Positions 8,750-18,142 of a DNA stretch of 64,000 nucleotides are shown in pieces. This DNA comes from Pseudoruegeria sp. HB172150. Lineage in GTDB: Bacteria; Pseudomonadota; Alphaproteobacteria; Rhodobacterales; Rhodobacteraceae. The notes below the pieces were generated by a model. That model ran no database searches, had not been told where the DNA came from, and saw only the letters and a program-made list of their open reading frames with translations. The number at the start of each line of letters is the position of its first letter. Position 1 is the first letter of the stretch. The translations under genes were made by a program, and so were the position numbers. The stretch lies in assembly GCF_013184805.1 (NCBI RefSeq), contig NZ_JAATNG010000001.1:1302001-1366000 (forward strand), written 5' to 3'.

Positions 8750-9481
8750 CTAAGGCTGCGGCGCGGCGATCTCAAGCGGGGGCAGGGCGCCGCGAAGGGT
8801 TTCGCACAGCAGCGTGACGGCAATGGCCCAGGCAAACGAGGCCAGCGTGCCAATAATCACGTATTCGCTGGCGGCGCGGTCCTCCTGCACGGTTCCGAAC
8901 CGCAGGATCGATTTCGCGGCGATCAGGAAGCCTATCGCCGCGGGCTGGCCCGCGATGATGAGGACGAAGATCATCACCCGCTCCAGAAGGCCGATCACCA
9001 TGCCCCCCTTCGGCAATCCGTCCGACGGCAGATCGTCCGGCGTGGTCAGGTCCTTCACCAGCAGCGCGACGGCAAAGCGGCCGCCCTGCGTCGCGAGGAT
9101 CAGTCCGGAGACAAGTACGGCACCATGCAGAACGAAGGCCGGGGCCATGCTCCACGCGCCGGTGCCCCAAAGATCCGGCGCCCAGGCAGAAACCGCGACG
9201 AGCGTCACAAGATGCAGCCCCTGATCCGTCAGGAAGCCGATGATGCCGCGCGCCGCCGGAATCCACGCCTTGCCGCCGTCGATGACCACATGCGCCGCCG
9301 CCAGCACCAGCAGGGCAGGCGGTGCCGGTTGACCGGTGGCAAGGCAGGACAGGACCAGCACCACGGCACCATGCGCCAGAAGGATCAGCGGATTGCGCTT
9401 GCCCGCCGCCATCCAGCCCGGCTGCAGCAGAAAATCCGCCAGCACATGGGCGAAAAGCAGGGCGGCGAGGGTTGGGATCAT
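8750..9481 (-). CDS. DUF3307 integral membrane protein
   Basis: A 243-residue polytopic inner-membrane protein. The N-terminus has the DUF3307 signature: LLFAHVLADFLLQPGWMA, with further helices and an AHVVIDGGKAW segment containing the conserved H and D. About six hydrophobic helices can be traced. DUF3307 genes are often found beside SatD-like regulators, exactly as here (overlap of 4 bases with the upstream gene). The molecular function is unknown. Confidence 0.85.
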   Translation of the reverse strand: MIPTLAALLFAHVLADFLLQPGWMAAGKRNPLILLAHGAVVLVLSCLATGQPAPPALLVLAAAHVVIDGGKAWIPAARGIIGFLTDQGLHLVTLVAVSAWAPDLWGTGAWSMAPAFVLHGAVLVSGLILATQGGRFAVALLVKDLTTPDDLPSDGLPKGGMVIGLLERVMIFVLIIAGQPAAIGFLIAAKSILRFGTVQEDRAASEYVIIGTLASFAWAIAVTLLCETLRGALPPLEIAAPQP

Positions 9482-10137
9482 ATGTTTGAGCCTTCAAAAT
9501 TGTAGGTTCTAAATGCGTACAATGCAGTTTCGAAGAAAGAGAAGCCCGCGGCTGCCATCCGCGCCTGAACTGCCTGCCTGGAAATGCCGAGGATTTCTGC
9601 GATCTGCTCGTGTTTTGGGAAATCCGACCGAAGTGACAGTGCAACCGCTTCTGCCTGTGCTGATGTCCAGCCCATCGCGATGTGATCAATCAGTTCAATG
9701 ATGGCGGCCTGCCAGTGGCCGATCCCTTGTCCGGCAATTGCCAATCGTCTGCGCGGACTGAGGTCTTCCAGGTGTTCTCCCGAAGCGTAGAATGCAAAAC
9801 CATCTGCGTCGGAAAGGTCATTGGTCCCCAGTGTTTCGACAGTGCCAATGCCGGCCGATAACCGCGTATCGATGCTTAGATTTGCCGCCCTCAGGCGTGC
9901 GATCAGAAAGATGGCTGCGTCGAGGACGTAGTTTGGGTCGGCCAGATGCACCTGCCACCCATCGCCGCGAAACCGTGTGAAACGCAGGTCGAGATCCCAT
10001 TCCTCGCCGAAATCCCGGGCCGCGTTTGCCAACGCCTTCATGGCTTCGTCGACGCGGCCGGTTTTGGCGTCCCGCGACGCGATCAGGTCCCCGGTCAGGA
10101 CAGCGGAGAGGGCGGTGTTGGTCATGATGCAATTCAT
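9478..10137 (-). CDS. SatD-like putative regulator
   Basis: A 219-residue protein of the SatD family. The N-terminal part (SAVLTGDLIASRD, then RFTRFRGDGWQVHL) resembles nucleotide-cyclase-like folds found in SatD. The C-terminus is a helix-turn-helix (LSLRSDFPKHEQIAEILGISRQAVQARMAAAGF), so DNA binding is likely. Two near-identical palindromes lie just upstream (10143-10189), suggesting autoregulation. The first ATG is used; a second four codons later is equally plausible because neither has a clear ribosome site. Confidence 0.75.
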   Translation of the reverse strand: MNCIMTNTALSAVLTGDLIASRDAKTGRVDEAMKALANAARDFGEEWDLDLRFTRFRGDGWQVHLADPNYVLDAAIFLIARLRAANLSIDTRLSAGIGTVETLGTNDLSDADGFAFYASGEHLEDLSPRRRLAIAGQGIGHWQAAIIELIDHIAMGWTSAQAEAVALSLRSDFPKHEQIAEILGISRQAVQARMAAAGFSFFETALYAFRTYNFEGSNI

Positions 10138-10142
10138 ATAAC

Positions 10143-10189
10143 TTGCTTTTCAATAAAGCAATTGTTTTAGCTTGCTTTTAAAAATGCAA
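10143..10189. promoter_or_regulatory. Twin palindromic operator upstream of satD-like gene
   Basis: Two palindromes sit between the SatD-like and LysR genes. The first (10143-10161) is TTGCTTT, 5 bases, AAAGCAA, a perfect inverted repeat. The second (10172-10189) reads TTGC, 10 bases, GCAA with mostly T then A between. Their centres are about 28 bases apart. They lie within the only space available for the leftward promoter of the SatD/DUF3307 pair, so they are good candidates for a self-binding site of the HTH protein. Confidence 0.6.
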
Positions 10190-10204
10190 TCAATTCCCGT
10201 TGCA

Positions 10205-11044
10205 TCAGGCTCGCGCAGGCCGCAACCCCTTATCCGTCAGAAGACCCGCCAGCGCATCCAGCGCCGCCCGGACCGGCCGGTCATGGCGTGCGTCGTGATG
10301 GGTCACCAGCCACTCGCCATGGGTGATCTCGGCAATCGGTGAACCCAGACGGACAAGCCCGGGCGTCACGTCTCCCGCGTAGGTCGGCATCACGATCCGG
10401 CCCACCCCGGACAGTGCCAGGTCCAGCATCAGCCGGGTGTCCGAGGCACCGGTGACGACCTCATCCCCGTGATTGGCCCGCAGCCAGCGCTCCGAGGGCG
10501 TGGTCGGATAACCGTCGGGCAGGGCGAGAAAGCCCGTCACCTCGGGGGAGGCCCCATAAATCGCATACTCGATAACCGATGTCTGACGTCCCGCCAGCCA
10601 GCTTTGCTCCGGCCGCCGGTTGCGGACACCGATATCCGCCTCGCGCCGGGCGATGTCGATATTTGCGTTCGACGCCAGGAACTCCGGTATCCAGCCATCG
10701 CCCGGCGACCAGACCCGCGCGATGTTCTGTGCCAGAAACCGCGCGGTCCACAGGCCCGTGGTGATCCGCACGCGCGGCACATGCTCGCCGCGGCTCCAGC
10801 GATCCAGCTGCGCCGCCGCTTCCCGCAAAGGCTCCGCTTCCTTCAGCAGCGCCCGACCCGCCGCCGTAAGCGAGTAGCCACGCTTGCCGCGCTCGAACAG
10901 GCGCTTTTCCAGCCGCCGCTCAAGGGCTGTCATCCTCCGGCTCAGCGTCGGCGGGCTCTGACCCGTCGCCCGCGCCGCACCGGCCAGCCCGCCGGCATCG
11001 GCAATGGCGAGGAAAAGCGCGATGTCATCCAGAGATTGTTCCAT
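10205..11044 (-). CDS. LysR-family transcriptional regulator
   Basis: A 279-residue LysR-type regulator. The winged helix-turn-helix is at residues 4-62 (LDDIALFLAIADAGGLAGAARATGQSPPTLSRRMTALE), followed by the linker helix and a periplasmic-binding-like effector domain with a C-terminal HGEWLVTHHDARHDRPVRAALDAL. The start MEQSLDD is the normal family start; an open frame extends 63 codons further without support. It is divergent from a possible small gene at 11144, a usual arrangement for LysR targets. The effector is unknown. Confidence 0.9.
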   Translation of the reverse strand: MEQSLDDIALFLAIADAGGLAGAARATGQSPPTLSRRMTALERRLEKRLFERGKRGYSLTAAGRALLKEAEPLREAAAQLDRWSRGEHVPRVRITTGLWTARFLAQNIARVWSPGDGWIPEFLASNANIDIARREADIGVRNRRPEQSWLAGRQTSVIEYAIYGASPEVTGFLALPDGYPTTPSERWLRANHGDEVVTGASDTRLMLDLALSGVGRIVMPTYAGDVTPGLVRLGSPIAEITHGEWLVTHHDARHDRPVRAALDALAGLLTDKGLRPARA

Positions 11045-11143
11045 AAATGAAACGACTATTGCAAAGTCGCCCAGTTCTGCAAGGGCCGCAAGCGCGCTAC
11101 CTTCACGCTTATCAACCGAAAATGAAACGAATAGGAGGCAATC

Positions 11144-11344
11144 ATGCTTCTCCTGCCAGTCGACATACGTCCGCAACCGCTTATCCAGCGCCGCCGGGAA
11201 GAAGACCTGATCCGGGCCCGCATCCGCAGTCACAGGAAATGGGAACGTCGCCGCAAAAGGCTGCTGTTTCTTGCACTTGTGACCGGGCGCCGCGTCGTCA
11301 GCCGGGAACGGCGGTTCACATCCACGCCGTCCCGCGCCTGCTAG
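11144..11344 (+). CDS. Small arginine-rich protein, hypothetical
   Basis: A 66-residue frame divergent from the LysR gene. It has a strong ribosome site (AGGAGG, 6 bases before the ATG), which is the main support. The peptide starts MLLLPVDIRPQPLIQRRREED, is very basic in the middle (RIRSHRKWERRRKRLL), then has a short hydrophobic patch (LFLALVTGRR). No family is recognised. It may be a LysR target or a membrane-associated small protein; without homologues it stays tentative. Confidence 0.45.
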   Translation: MLLLPVDIRPQPLIQRRREEDLIRARIRSHRKWERRRKRLLFLALVTGRRVVSRERRFTSTPSRAC

Positions 11345-11528
11345 CGCAAGCGATCCGCTTCATCTCACCTGGCCCCGGGGCCGCCCGCACCGTATCCGGC
11401 ACCCGCCATCGGACGCAGAAATCTTTTTCGCGCGTCGGGAACCCAATGGGCGAAACACGGGTTTCTTCGGCAACCGGAAGCGCAGGCAATTAAGCCCAGC
11501 CACCGGACATTCTGACATGGAGAGTGAG

Positions 11529-12011
11529 ATGAAAAATCTGGAATCGCTGTTCAAGCACTTCGTCAAGGACATCTACTATGCCGAGCGGCAGGTCCTGAAA
11601 ACCCTGCCGAAGATGGCGCGCAAGGCCGAATCCGACGACCTGCGCGAAGCCTTCGAACACCATCACGGCGAAACCGAGGAGCAGATCGAGAACCTCAAGA
11701 AAGTCTTCGATCTGCTGGGCCTGAAACCTCGCGGCGTTACCTGCGAGGCGATCGACGGCATCCTCGAAGAAGGCAAGGAGATCATGGAAGAAGCGGATGC
11801 GGGCGACACCCGCGACGCCGGCATGATCGCGGCGGCCCAGGCGGTGGAACACTACGAGATCACCCGCTATGGCACGATGGTCTCCTGGGCCAAGACGCTG
11901 GGTTACGACGAGGCTGCGGAGCTGCTGCAGAAGAACCTCGATCAGGAATATGCCGCGGACCAGAAACTGTCGAAACTCGGTGAGGGCACGCTGAACAAGC
12001 AGGCCGCCTGA
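11529..12011 (+). CDS. DUF892 (YciE/YciF) ferritin-like protein
   Basis: A 160-residue four-helix ferritin-like protein of the DUF892 family. Typical opening: NLESLFKHFVKDIYYAERQVLKTLPKMA; metal-site candidates are E in YYAERQ, H in EHHHGETEEQ, E and H in AVEHYEITRYG, and E in DQEYAAD. These proteins are stress-induced in enterics and their exact role is unsettled. The start at 11529 has GGAG at good spacing; an ATG 4 codons upstream does not. A hairpin terminator follows at 12037. Confidence 0.9.
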   Translation: MKNLESLFKHFVKDIYYAERQVLKTLPKMARKAESDDLREAFEHHHGETEEQIENLKKVFDLLGLKPRGVTCEAIDGILEEGKEIMEEADAGDTRDAGMIAAAQAVEHYEITRYGTMVSWAKTLGYDEAAELLQKNLDQEYAADQKLSKLGEGTLNKQAA

Positions 12012-12036
12012 CACCGACGGGCCTTACGAAAAAGCT

Positions 12037-12064
12037 GCAGCGCGGTCACGCCGCGCTGCTTCTC
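12037..12064 (+). terminator. Hairpin terminator after the DUF892 gene
   Basis: A 9-base perfect stem (GCAGCGCGG, 5-base loop, CCGCGCTGC) is followed by TTTCTCTC. It lies 25 bases after the DUF892 stop and between convergent genes, so it probably ends transcription for the rightward gene and perhaps for both. Confidence 0.6.
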
Positions 12065-12106
12065 TCAGCCTCCGAAATGTAGATGCGCCGCCCCCGAAAA
12101 TGCGCG

Positions 12107-13771
12107 TCAGGCGGCCTCCGCAGGCGTCGCCTCCGGGAACATCTTGTCCTCACCCGACTGTTCCGCTTCGGCTGCTCTGGCAAGGATCTTCTCCCGCGCT
12201 TCGCAGGCAATATCCCAGGACGTGTTGGGATCGGCGCAGGGCAGGGCGAACCAGACTTCCTTGCCGAACACATCCTGTGCCGCGACCCGCACACTGACCT
12301 CTTCGAGCCGTCCCAGTTCCTCCTGATCCAGATCGGCGATCACATCGTCGAAGATCGCGCGAAGGCGGTCTACATCGGCCGTATGCGAGAACTGAAGCTT
12401 GATGATGCGCAGCATTTCGGGTTCCTGCATCGTCCAGTTCTCGAACGGTTCGGATGTGAACTGCTCCACGGGGACGACAAGGCGGGTGCCGTCCCAGTCT
12501 TTCAGCTGCACGTAAGTGAAATTGATGCGCTCCACGTGGCAAAGGTGATCGCGAAACACGATCCGGTCGCCGATCCGCGCGGACTGGTTCATGGCGATCT
12601 GAAGCGACGCCATGATGTTGCCCAGCACGCGCCGTGCGGCGAAGCCGAAGACCAGTGTCAGCGCGCCGGCGGTGCCGATGATTGACAGCCCTAGGTTCTG
12701 GTAAATCGTCGTCGAACTCAGCGCGATGCCGAGGGCGGTCGCGACAAAGACCACGATCAGCGCCCGACGTCCCGCAGCGACCTTTGTCGCCAGCGCACGC
12801 TGTTCCTGCTGCTGCCGCTGTGAAAGCTTCTCCGAGGCCGAGATGACGATCCTGTCCAGGACCGCGTCGACGGCGTTCACGATCAGCCAAAGGACACTGG
12901 ATGCAATGCCGAGCGTTATGATCGGCGTCAGAACCGTGTCGATCCGGCCGGAAAACACGAAAAGCCGTGTCGTGGCGAAAGACATCAGCGCGACTACCGT
13001 CCCGTAGATCGCAGGTCCGCGGATCGCGCGGAGGACATCGGTCATCACCTTTGTCTTCGCCTGACGGGACGCCCAGTTCAGCGCGGAACGGACGGCCAGA
13101 CCCGCAAGGACGCAGGTCGCCAGAAGCAGCGGCAGACCGATCAGCTCCCACAGCATAAGGCCGAACGCGACCTTCTGTTTCAGGAATTCCGGGAACTGTT
13201 CCTCGATGGGCGAGGGGCCGTAGATGGAATAAAGCGCCCCGATGTTCTGCACGGTCTGTGGCGAGAAGACCCAGACGGGATCTTCGTCGCCCACCTGCAC
13301 CCGCGACAGCCGCAGCGAGGCCGGGCGGCTGTCGAGCGGAAGCGACCAGAGCAGGATAGAGCGGCGTGACATCCCCGCCGTGGCGCTGTTGCTGGATTCC
13401 TGGGTATCGAAGGCGTCGGGGCGGTCCGGCAGGTCGCTCCAGTTTATAACCGCCTTCCGGTCGATCAGGGCTTCAAGCATGCGGGCAAGCTGCGCGCCAT
13501 AGGCCATCTGGTCGTCAACGGGAACTTCGTTCAGGTTCAGCAGATGCGCGGCGTCGACCCAGCGCCCGTCCTCCGCAGCCCCCAGAAGGCTTTCCATCGT
13601 GCCGCGGGGTGTAGATCTGTCGATGCGCCCTTCCGGGTCGGGAAGCCCCTCGTTCAGGGCCTCCAGCGGAAACACAGCATCCGACTGACCTTCCTGCGCG
13701 TGCATCGGAACAGCTGGCAGCAGGAACAGCACGAGAGACACCAGCAAACTGGCAATTGTACGCAGAACCAT
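12107..13771 (-). CDS. MscS-family mechanosensitive channel
   Basis: A 554-residue inner-membrane protein of the small-conductance mechanosensitive channel family. A signal peptide (residues 1-25, ending PMHAQE) precedes a periplasmic domain of about 170 residues, then several membrane helices, then the MscS core: LTLVFGFAARRVLGNIMASLQIAMNQSARIGDRI with the pore-lining helix, and the beta domain (DHLCHVERINFTYVQLKDWDGTRLVVPVEQF). Such channels release solutes on hypo-osmotic shock; the long periplasmic domain marks it as a larger variant than E. coli MscS. Confidence 0.9.
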   Translation of the reverse strand: MVLRTIASLLVSLVLFLLPAVPMHAQEGQSDAVFPLEALNEGLPDPEGRIDRSTPRGTMESLLGAAEDGRWVDAAHLLNLNEVPVDDQMAYGAQLARMLEALIDRKAVINWSDLPDRPDAFDTQESSNSATAGMSRRSILLWSLPLDSRPASLRLSRVQVGDEDPVWVFSPQTVQNIGALYSIYGPSPIEEQFPEFLKQKVAFGLMLWELIGLPLLLATCVLAGLAVRSALNWASRQAKTKVMTDVLRAIRGPAIYGTVVALMSFATTRLFVFSGRIDTVLTPIITLGIASSVLWLIVNAVDAVLDRIVISASEKLSQRQQQEQRALATKVAAGRRALIVVFVATALGIALSSTTIYQNLGLSIIGTAGALTLVFGFAARRVLGNIMASLQIAMNQSARIGDRIVFRDHLCHVERINFTYVQLKDWDGTRLVVPVEQFTSEPFENWTMQEPEMLRIIKLQFSHTADVDRLRAIFDDVIADLDQEELGRLEEVSVRVAAQDVFGKEVWFALPCADPNTSWDIACEAREKILARAAEAEQSGEDKMFPEATPAEAA

Positions 13772-13819
13772 GCAGCGGCAACGCCGTTGCGCGCCGACCG
13801 GTTCCCTCGCCGGGGCTAA

Positions 13820-14185
13820 TTACATGAAGCCGAGTTCCAGCCGCGCCTCGTCGGACATCATGTCCATACCCCAGGGCGGGTCCCAGGTGATATCGACATT
13901 GACGTCCTTCACGCCCGGCAGCGGCCCCACGGCATCGGCGATCCAGCCCGGCATCTCGCCCGCGACCGGACAGCCCGGCGCCGTCAGTGTCATGATCACG
14001 TTCACGTCGTTCTCGGGGCTGATCTCGATCGTGTAGACGAGTCCGAGATCGTAGATATTCACCGGAATCTCGGGGTCGTAGACCGTGCGGCAGGCTTCAA
14101 CCACGCTGTCATAAAGCTCATGGTCCGTGTTCGATGGCTTGATCAGGGGGGCACCCTCGATCTGGTTTCCGGCCTCGGCGGTCAT
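13820..14185 (-). CDS. MIP18/DUF59 family Fe-S assembly protein (SufT-like)
   Basis: A 121-residue MIP18-domain protein. The core motifs are VYDPEIPVNIYDLGLVYTIEI and MTLTAPGCPVAGEMPGWI, where the cysteine in APGCP is the conserved residue. SufT and related proteins help mature Fe-S proteins. The ATG (MTAEAGNQIEG) has an AGGGGA ribosome site. It stands alone, 48 bases after the MscS gene start, with no suf cluster nearby. Confidence 0.87.
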   Translation of the reverse strand: MTAEAGNQIEGAPLIKPSNTDHELYDSVVEACRTVYDPEIPVNIYDLGLVYTIEISPENDVNVIMTLTAPGCPVAGEMPGWIADAVGPLPGVKDVNVDITWDPPWGMDMMSDEARLELGFM

Positions 14186-14367
14186 GACAGTCCCCTGTGA
14201 AAAACTGACCAAAGATATAGGGATCTGAGGAGGCTGCGTAAACCCCGGGTCGGATGAGCCATGCGGCGCTGGCCGTGGTGCGAATTCGCCAATCGGGAGA
14301 AAAAAGTTGATATCAACATTCATGCCTGACATGCTGTTCGGGCGATTCCAAAAAGGGAAGAGATAGC

Positions 14368-14715
14368 ATGACTTACGTGCAAGGTTTCCTTCTGGCGGTG
14401 CCGGAAGCGAACAAGGAGAAGTACCGCAAAATGGCCACGGACGGCTGGGCGCTGATGAAGAAGCACGGCGCAACCGCGACCTACGAAAACTGGGAAATCG
14501 ACGTCCCCGACGGCGAGGTCACTTCCTTCCCGCTGGCCGTGAAACGGAAGGAAGGGGAGAAGATCGTCTTCTCCTGGATTTTCTGGCCGGACAAGGAAAC
14601 CTACGACAAGGCGTGGAAAGCGATGATGAACGACGAAGAAATGGCGGGCATAGAAATGCCATTCGACGGCCGGCGGATGATGTGGGGCGGATTCGAGGTG
14701 CTGTTCAATGCCTGA
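14368..14715 (+). CDS. DUF1428 (YbaA-like) family protein
   Basis: A 115-residue small cytoplasmic protein of the DUF1428 family: opening MTYVQGFLLAVPEANKEKYR and later SWIFWPDKETYDKAWKAMM, with MPFDGRRMMWGGFEVL at the end. This is a dimeric alpha/beta-barrel fold with no established activity. It overlaps the GST gene by 8 bases, so the two are co-translated. Confidence 0.88.
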   Translation: MTYVQGFLLAVPEANKEKYRKMATDGWALMKKHGATATYENWEIDVPDGEVTSFPLAVKRKEGEKIVFSWIFWPDKETYDKAWKAMMNDEEMAGIEMPFDGRRMMWGGFEVLFNA

Positions 14716-15367
14716 GTTTGGTATCGAAATCACCGCCTTCGCCTGGGTGCCCGAGGTTGCACAGGGCTACGTCAAGGACCTTCGCCCGCGCTGGGCGCTG
14801 GAAGAGGCCGGTCTGCCGTATTCCGTACGTCTCATCGGTCCGGAAGAAAACAACGGCGCTGAGTACCGGCAATGGCAGCCCTTCGGACAGGTCCCTGCCT
14901 ATCGCGACCGCGAGATGAAGATCTTCGAAACCGGTGCGATCCTCCTGCGCATCGCCGAACTGTCCGAAAACCTGCGCGCATGGGACGAAGCAGAGCGCGG
15001 CCAGCAGATGGCATGGGTCACCGCCGCGCTGAACTCGGTGGAGCCGATGGTGAACAACACCGTCCATCCGGGCATTTTTCATGCCGGCGAGGACTGGGTG
15101 GAAGGGTTCCAGCCCGCCGCCGACAGGCTCACAGCCATGCGCCTGGACTCACTGTCCGGCTGGCTCGACGGCAAGGACTGGCTCACCGGCCGGTTCAGCG
15201 TCGCGGATATCGTGATGGCCACGGTGCTGCGGGCTCTGGAAAATCGTCCGCTGCTCACGGAACGTCCCGTCCTGTCCGCCTACCTGAAGCGCTGCCTCGA
15301 CCGTCCAGCATTCGCGCGGGCGCTGGACGGGCAACTCGCGGATTTCGCGCGCTACGAGGCCGCCTGA
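14708..15367 (+). CDS. Glutathione S-transferase family protein
   Basis: A 219-residue GST-like protein. The thioredoxin-like N-terminal domain includes the cis-proline segment FGQVPAY and the ETGAIL motif that binds the glutathione gamma-glutamyl group. The helical C-terminal domain includes WLTGRFSVADIVMATVL, the capping motif. The catalytic residue cannot be assigned with confidence. Translation is coupled to the upstream DUF1428 gene. Confidence 0.9.
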   Translation: MPEFGIEITAFAWVPEVAQGYVKDLRPRWALEEAGLPYSVRLIGPEENNGAEYRQWQPFGQVPAYRDREMKIFETGAILLRIAELSENLRAWDEAERGQQMAWVTAALNSVEPMVNNTVHPGIFHAGEDWVEGFQPAADRLTAMRLDSLSGWLDGKDWLTGRFSVADIVMATVLRALENRPLLTERPVLSAYLKRCLDRPAFARALDGQLADFARYEAA

Positions 15368-15395
15368 CCGGCCGACGGCGCAGCCGCCGGGCCGG
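15368..15395. terminator. Possible bidirectional terminator hairpin
   Basis: CCGGCC at 15368-15373 pairs with GGCCGG at 15390-15395, with an inner CGGC/GCCG pair. The hairpin lies directly after the GST stop, between convergent genes, followed by ATTTCC. There is no true T tract, so this is tentative. Confidence 0.4.
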
Positions 15396-15422
15396 ATTTC
15401 CTCAACGGCCCGGCGGATCGCG

Positions 15423-16838
15423 TCACTGAACCGCGCGGGTACGGGGTCTCCGCACCGGCGCCGGACGGACCTGCTTTTCGATATGCTCGTAAAGCAGGCC
15501 GGCAACGTTCTTGCCGCTCGCGCGTTCGATCCCTTCGAGACCGGGCGAGGAATTGACCTCCAGAACTTTCGGCCCGCTCTCGGACCGCAAGAGGTCCACA
15601 CCGCCCAGCCCCAGCTTGAACGCACGCGCCGCCCGGACGGCGGTTTCCCGTTCCGTCTTGCTGATCTTCACCGCCACGGCAGTGCCGCCCCGGTGCAGGT
15701 TCGAGCGAAAGTCGCCCTCGGCCCCGGTCCGCTTCATCGAGGCGACGACCCTGCCACCGACGACGAGACAGCGGATGTCTTCGCCCGCCGCTTCCTTGAC
15801 AAATTGCTGCACGAGAAAGTTCGCACGAAGTCCCCGGAACGCGTCGATCACGGACTGTGCGGCCTTTGGCGTTTCCGCCAGCACGACGCCCTTGCCTTGT
15901 GTCGATTCCAGCAGCTTGACGATCAGGGGCGTCTTTCCCACCAGCCCGATCAGGTTGTCGGTATCCTTCGGAGACGCCGCAAAGGCCGTCACCGGCATGC
16001 CGATCCGCTGTCTCGCCAGCATCTGATGCGCATGCAGCTTGTCGCGGCTCGCCGTGATCCCTTCGGACCCGTTCAGGCAGTATGTGCCCGTCGTCTCGAA
16101 CTGGCGCACGACGGCGGTGCCATAGGGGGTGATCGACGCACCGATGCGCGGGATGACGGCGTCGTAGCGCGGCAGGCGCTTGCCGTCATAATGCAGTTCC
16201 GGCGCCAGCGTGTTGATCGCCATGTAGCACCGCGTTGTGTCGATCACCTCGACAACATGGCCGCGTTTTTCGCCCTCGTGCACCAGCCGGGTGGTGGAAT
16301 AGTTGGCTGGTTCCCGGCTCAGCACGGCAATGCGCAGGATCCGGTCGGGCACCACGTCGCGCAGCTCTGCAGAGTGGTAGACGTCGAAGTCCAGCGCCGG
16401 CTGGCAGAAGCTCTCCGTCGGGACCACGATCATGTCTTCGGCCAGCGCCTGACGTCCCACGAGAACACGATACGCCATCTGGCCACGGTCGGTCAGGGTC
16501 ACCTCAACCGGCCATTCACGCCCTCCGATCGACATCGGCGTTTCGATCACATAACGGAACTCGGTTTCCCCGTTGGACGAGGTGACATCGCGCCGGTCCG
16601 TGATGGTGGCGGAGCAGGGGATCGCCACGTTGTACTGGCCCGGGATCGGATGGACCTGGAACCGCACCTTCGGTTTGGTGGCGGGCCCGAAAGGTTCGAT
16701 ATCGCTGGCATGCAGCGCCGAGGTCTTGGCGCCGGTGTCGATCTTTGCCTTAAGCGCCGGCAGACCGAGTTTCGGGAAGGAAAGCCATTCTTCCCACCCC
16801 AGGCGGAATGGATCGTGCTGGCTGTGAGATTCGGGCAT
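15423..16838 (-). CDS. RimB-like protease domain fused to RimK-like ATP-grasp ligase
   Basis: A 471-residue two-domain protein. Residues about 8-165 match the RimB/ATP-dependent zinc protease type ([32 protein letters not shown], with the retropepsin-like DTGAKTS). Residues about 170-460 are a RimK-type ATP-grasp ligase: the Mg-binding [13 protein letters not shown] and the lysine-bearing [18 protein letters not shown] are clear. RimK adds glutamates to ribosomal protein S6 and RimB trims them in pseudomonads; here both types of activity are in one chain. The start is the MPESHSQ ATG, consistent with the beginning of the first domain. Confidence 0.85.
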   Translation of the reverse strand: MPESHSQHDPFRLGWEEWLSFPKLGLPALKAKIDTGAKTSALHASDIEPFGPATKPKVRFQVHPIPGQYNVAIPCSATITDRRDVTSSNGETEFRYVIETPMSIGGREWPVEVTLTDRGQMAYRVLVGRQALAEDMIVVPTESFCQPALDFDVYHSAELRDVVPDRILRIAVLSREPANYSTTRLVHEGEKRGHVVEVIDTTRCYMAINTLAPELHYDGKRLPRYDAVIPRIGASITPYGTAVVRQFETTGTYCLNGSEGITASRDKLHAHQMLARQRIGMPVTAFAASPKDTDNLIGLVGKTPLIVKLLESTQGKGVVLAETPKAAQSVIDAFRGLRANFLVQQFVKEAAGEDIRCLVVGGRVVASMKRTGAEGDFRSNLHRGGTAVAVKISKTERETAVRAARAFKLGLGGVDLLRSESGPKVLEVNSSPGLEGIERASGKNVAGLLYEHIEKQVRPAPVRRPRTRAVQ

Positions 16839-16923
16839 GTACGGTCCTGGACGGCTTGGCTTCGTGCGGCAAATGCCCGAAAAGGCCGGATGCGGCCAGC
16901 AGCCGGGCATGACAGGGTACAAC

Positions 16924-18054
16924 ATGGCGTCGAATTTTGGCTTTCAAGTAACAGCGACGGACGGAAAGGCGAGGACCGGGGCGATTTCGACCCCGCGCGG
17001 AGAGATCCGGACACCTGCCTTCATGCCGGTCGGCACTGCTGCGACAGTCAAGGCGATGATGCCCGAGTCGGTGCGCGCCACCGGTGCCGACATCCTGCTC
17101 GGCAACACCTATCATCTGATGCTTCGCCCCGGCGCCGAACGGATCGACCGCCTCGGCGGGCTCCACAAATTCATGAACTGGGAGCGTCCGATCCTTACGG
17201 ATTCCGGCGGTTTCCAGGTGATGTCGCTGGCCGAACTGCGGAAACTGACCGAAAAAGGCGTCACCTTCCGCTCGCATATCGACGGCTCGAAGCACGAACT
17301 GACGCCGGAACGCTCGATGGAGATCCAGCGTCTTCTCGGGTCCGACATCGTGATGTGCTTCGACGAATGCCCCGCGCTGCCAGCTGATGAAGAGACCGTC
17401 GCAACGTCGATGCGCCTCTCGATGCGCTGGGCGCAGCGGTCGCGCGACGCGTTCGGCGACCGTCCGGGGCATGCGCTCTTCGGCATCCAGCAGGGTGGGG
17501 TGACCGAGGAATTGCGCGGCGAAAGCGCCGAAGCCCTTTCGCGGATCGGCTTCGACGGCTACGCAATCGGCGGCCTTGCCGTGGGCGAGGGGCAGGAGGC
17601 GATGTTCGGTGTCCTCGACTACGCGCCCGGCATGCTTCCGGAGGACAAACCGCGCTATCTGATGGGCGTCGGCAAGCCCGACGACATCCTCGGCGCCGTC
17701 AAGCGCGGCGTCGACATGATGGACTGCGTGCTGCCCAGCCGATCCGGCCGCACCGGCCAGGCCTTCACGCGGCGGGGCGTCGTGAACATCAAGAACGCCC
17801 GCCACCAGGACGACCCGCGCCCGCTGGACGAGCATTGCACCTGTCCTGCCTGCAGCCGCTATTCCCGCGCCTATCTGCATCATGTTTTCCGATCGCAGGA
17901 GATCATCAGTTCGATGCTGCTGACCTGGCACAACCTGCATTACTATCAGGAACTCATGGCCGGTATGCGTGCCGCCATCTCGGAAGGGCGCTTCACCGAA
18001 TTCGAAAGCGAATTCAATGCAATGCGCGAGATGGGCGACATAGAGCCGCTCTAG
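16924..18054 (+). CDS. tgt: tRNA-guanine transglycosylase
   Basis: A 376-residue enzyme exchanging guanine 34 for the queuosine precursor in tRNAs with GUN anticodons. Catalytic aspartates are in [13 protein letters not shown] and [12 protein letters not shown], the substrate loop includes GIQQGG, and the zinc site is [17 protein letters not shown] (C-x-C-x2-C plus H). The start MASNFGFQV is the family-type start; the open frame continues 29 codons upstream into the opposing gene. It is divergent from the RimB/RimK fusion. Confidence 0.97.
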   Translation: MASNFGFQVTATDGKARTGAISTPRGEIRTPAFMPVGTAATVKAMMPESVRATGADILLGNTYHLMLRPGAERIDRLGGLHKFMNWERPILTDSGGFQVMSLAELRKLTEKGVTFRSHIDGSKHELTPERSMEIQRLLGSDIVMCFDECPALPADEETVATSMRLSMRWAQRSRDAFGDRPGHALFGIQQGGVTEELRGESAEALSRIGFDGYAIGGLAVGEGQEAMFGVLDYAPGMLPEDKPRYLMGVGKPDDILGAVKRGVDMMDCVLPSRSGRTGQAFTRRGVVNIKNARHQDDPRPLDEHCTCPACSRYSRAYLHHVFRSQEIISSMLLTWHNLHYYQELMAGMRAAISEGRFTEFESEFNAMREMGDIEPL

Positions 18055-18142
18055 GCTCCGCCGGGGAACCGGCCACGCCGGGTTGCCGCGGTGCAGCGAG
18101 CCCATAGGTCTGCCTGGACAGAATGATCCAAGGAGACCGGTT

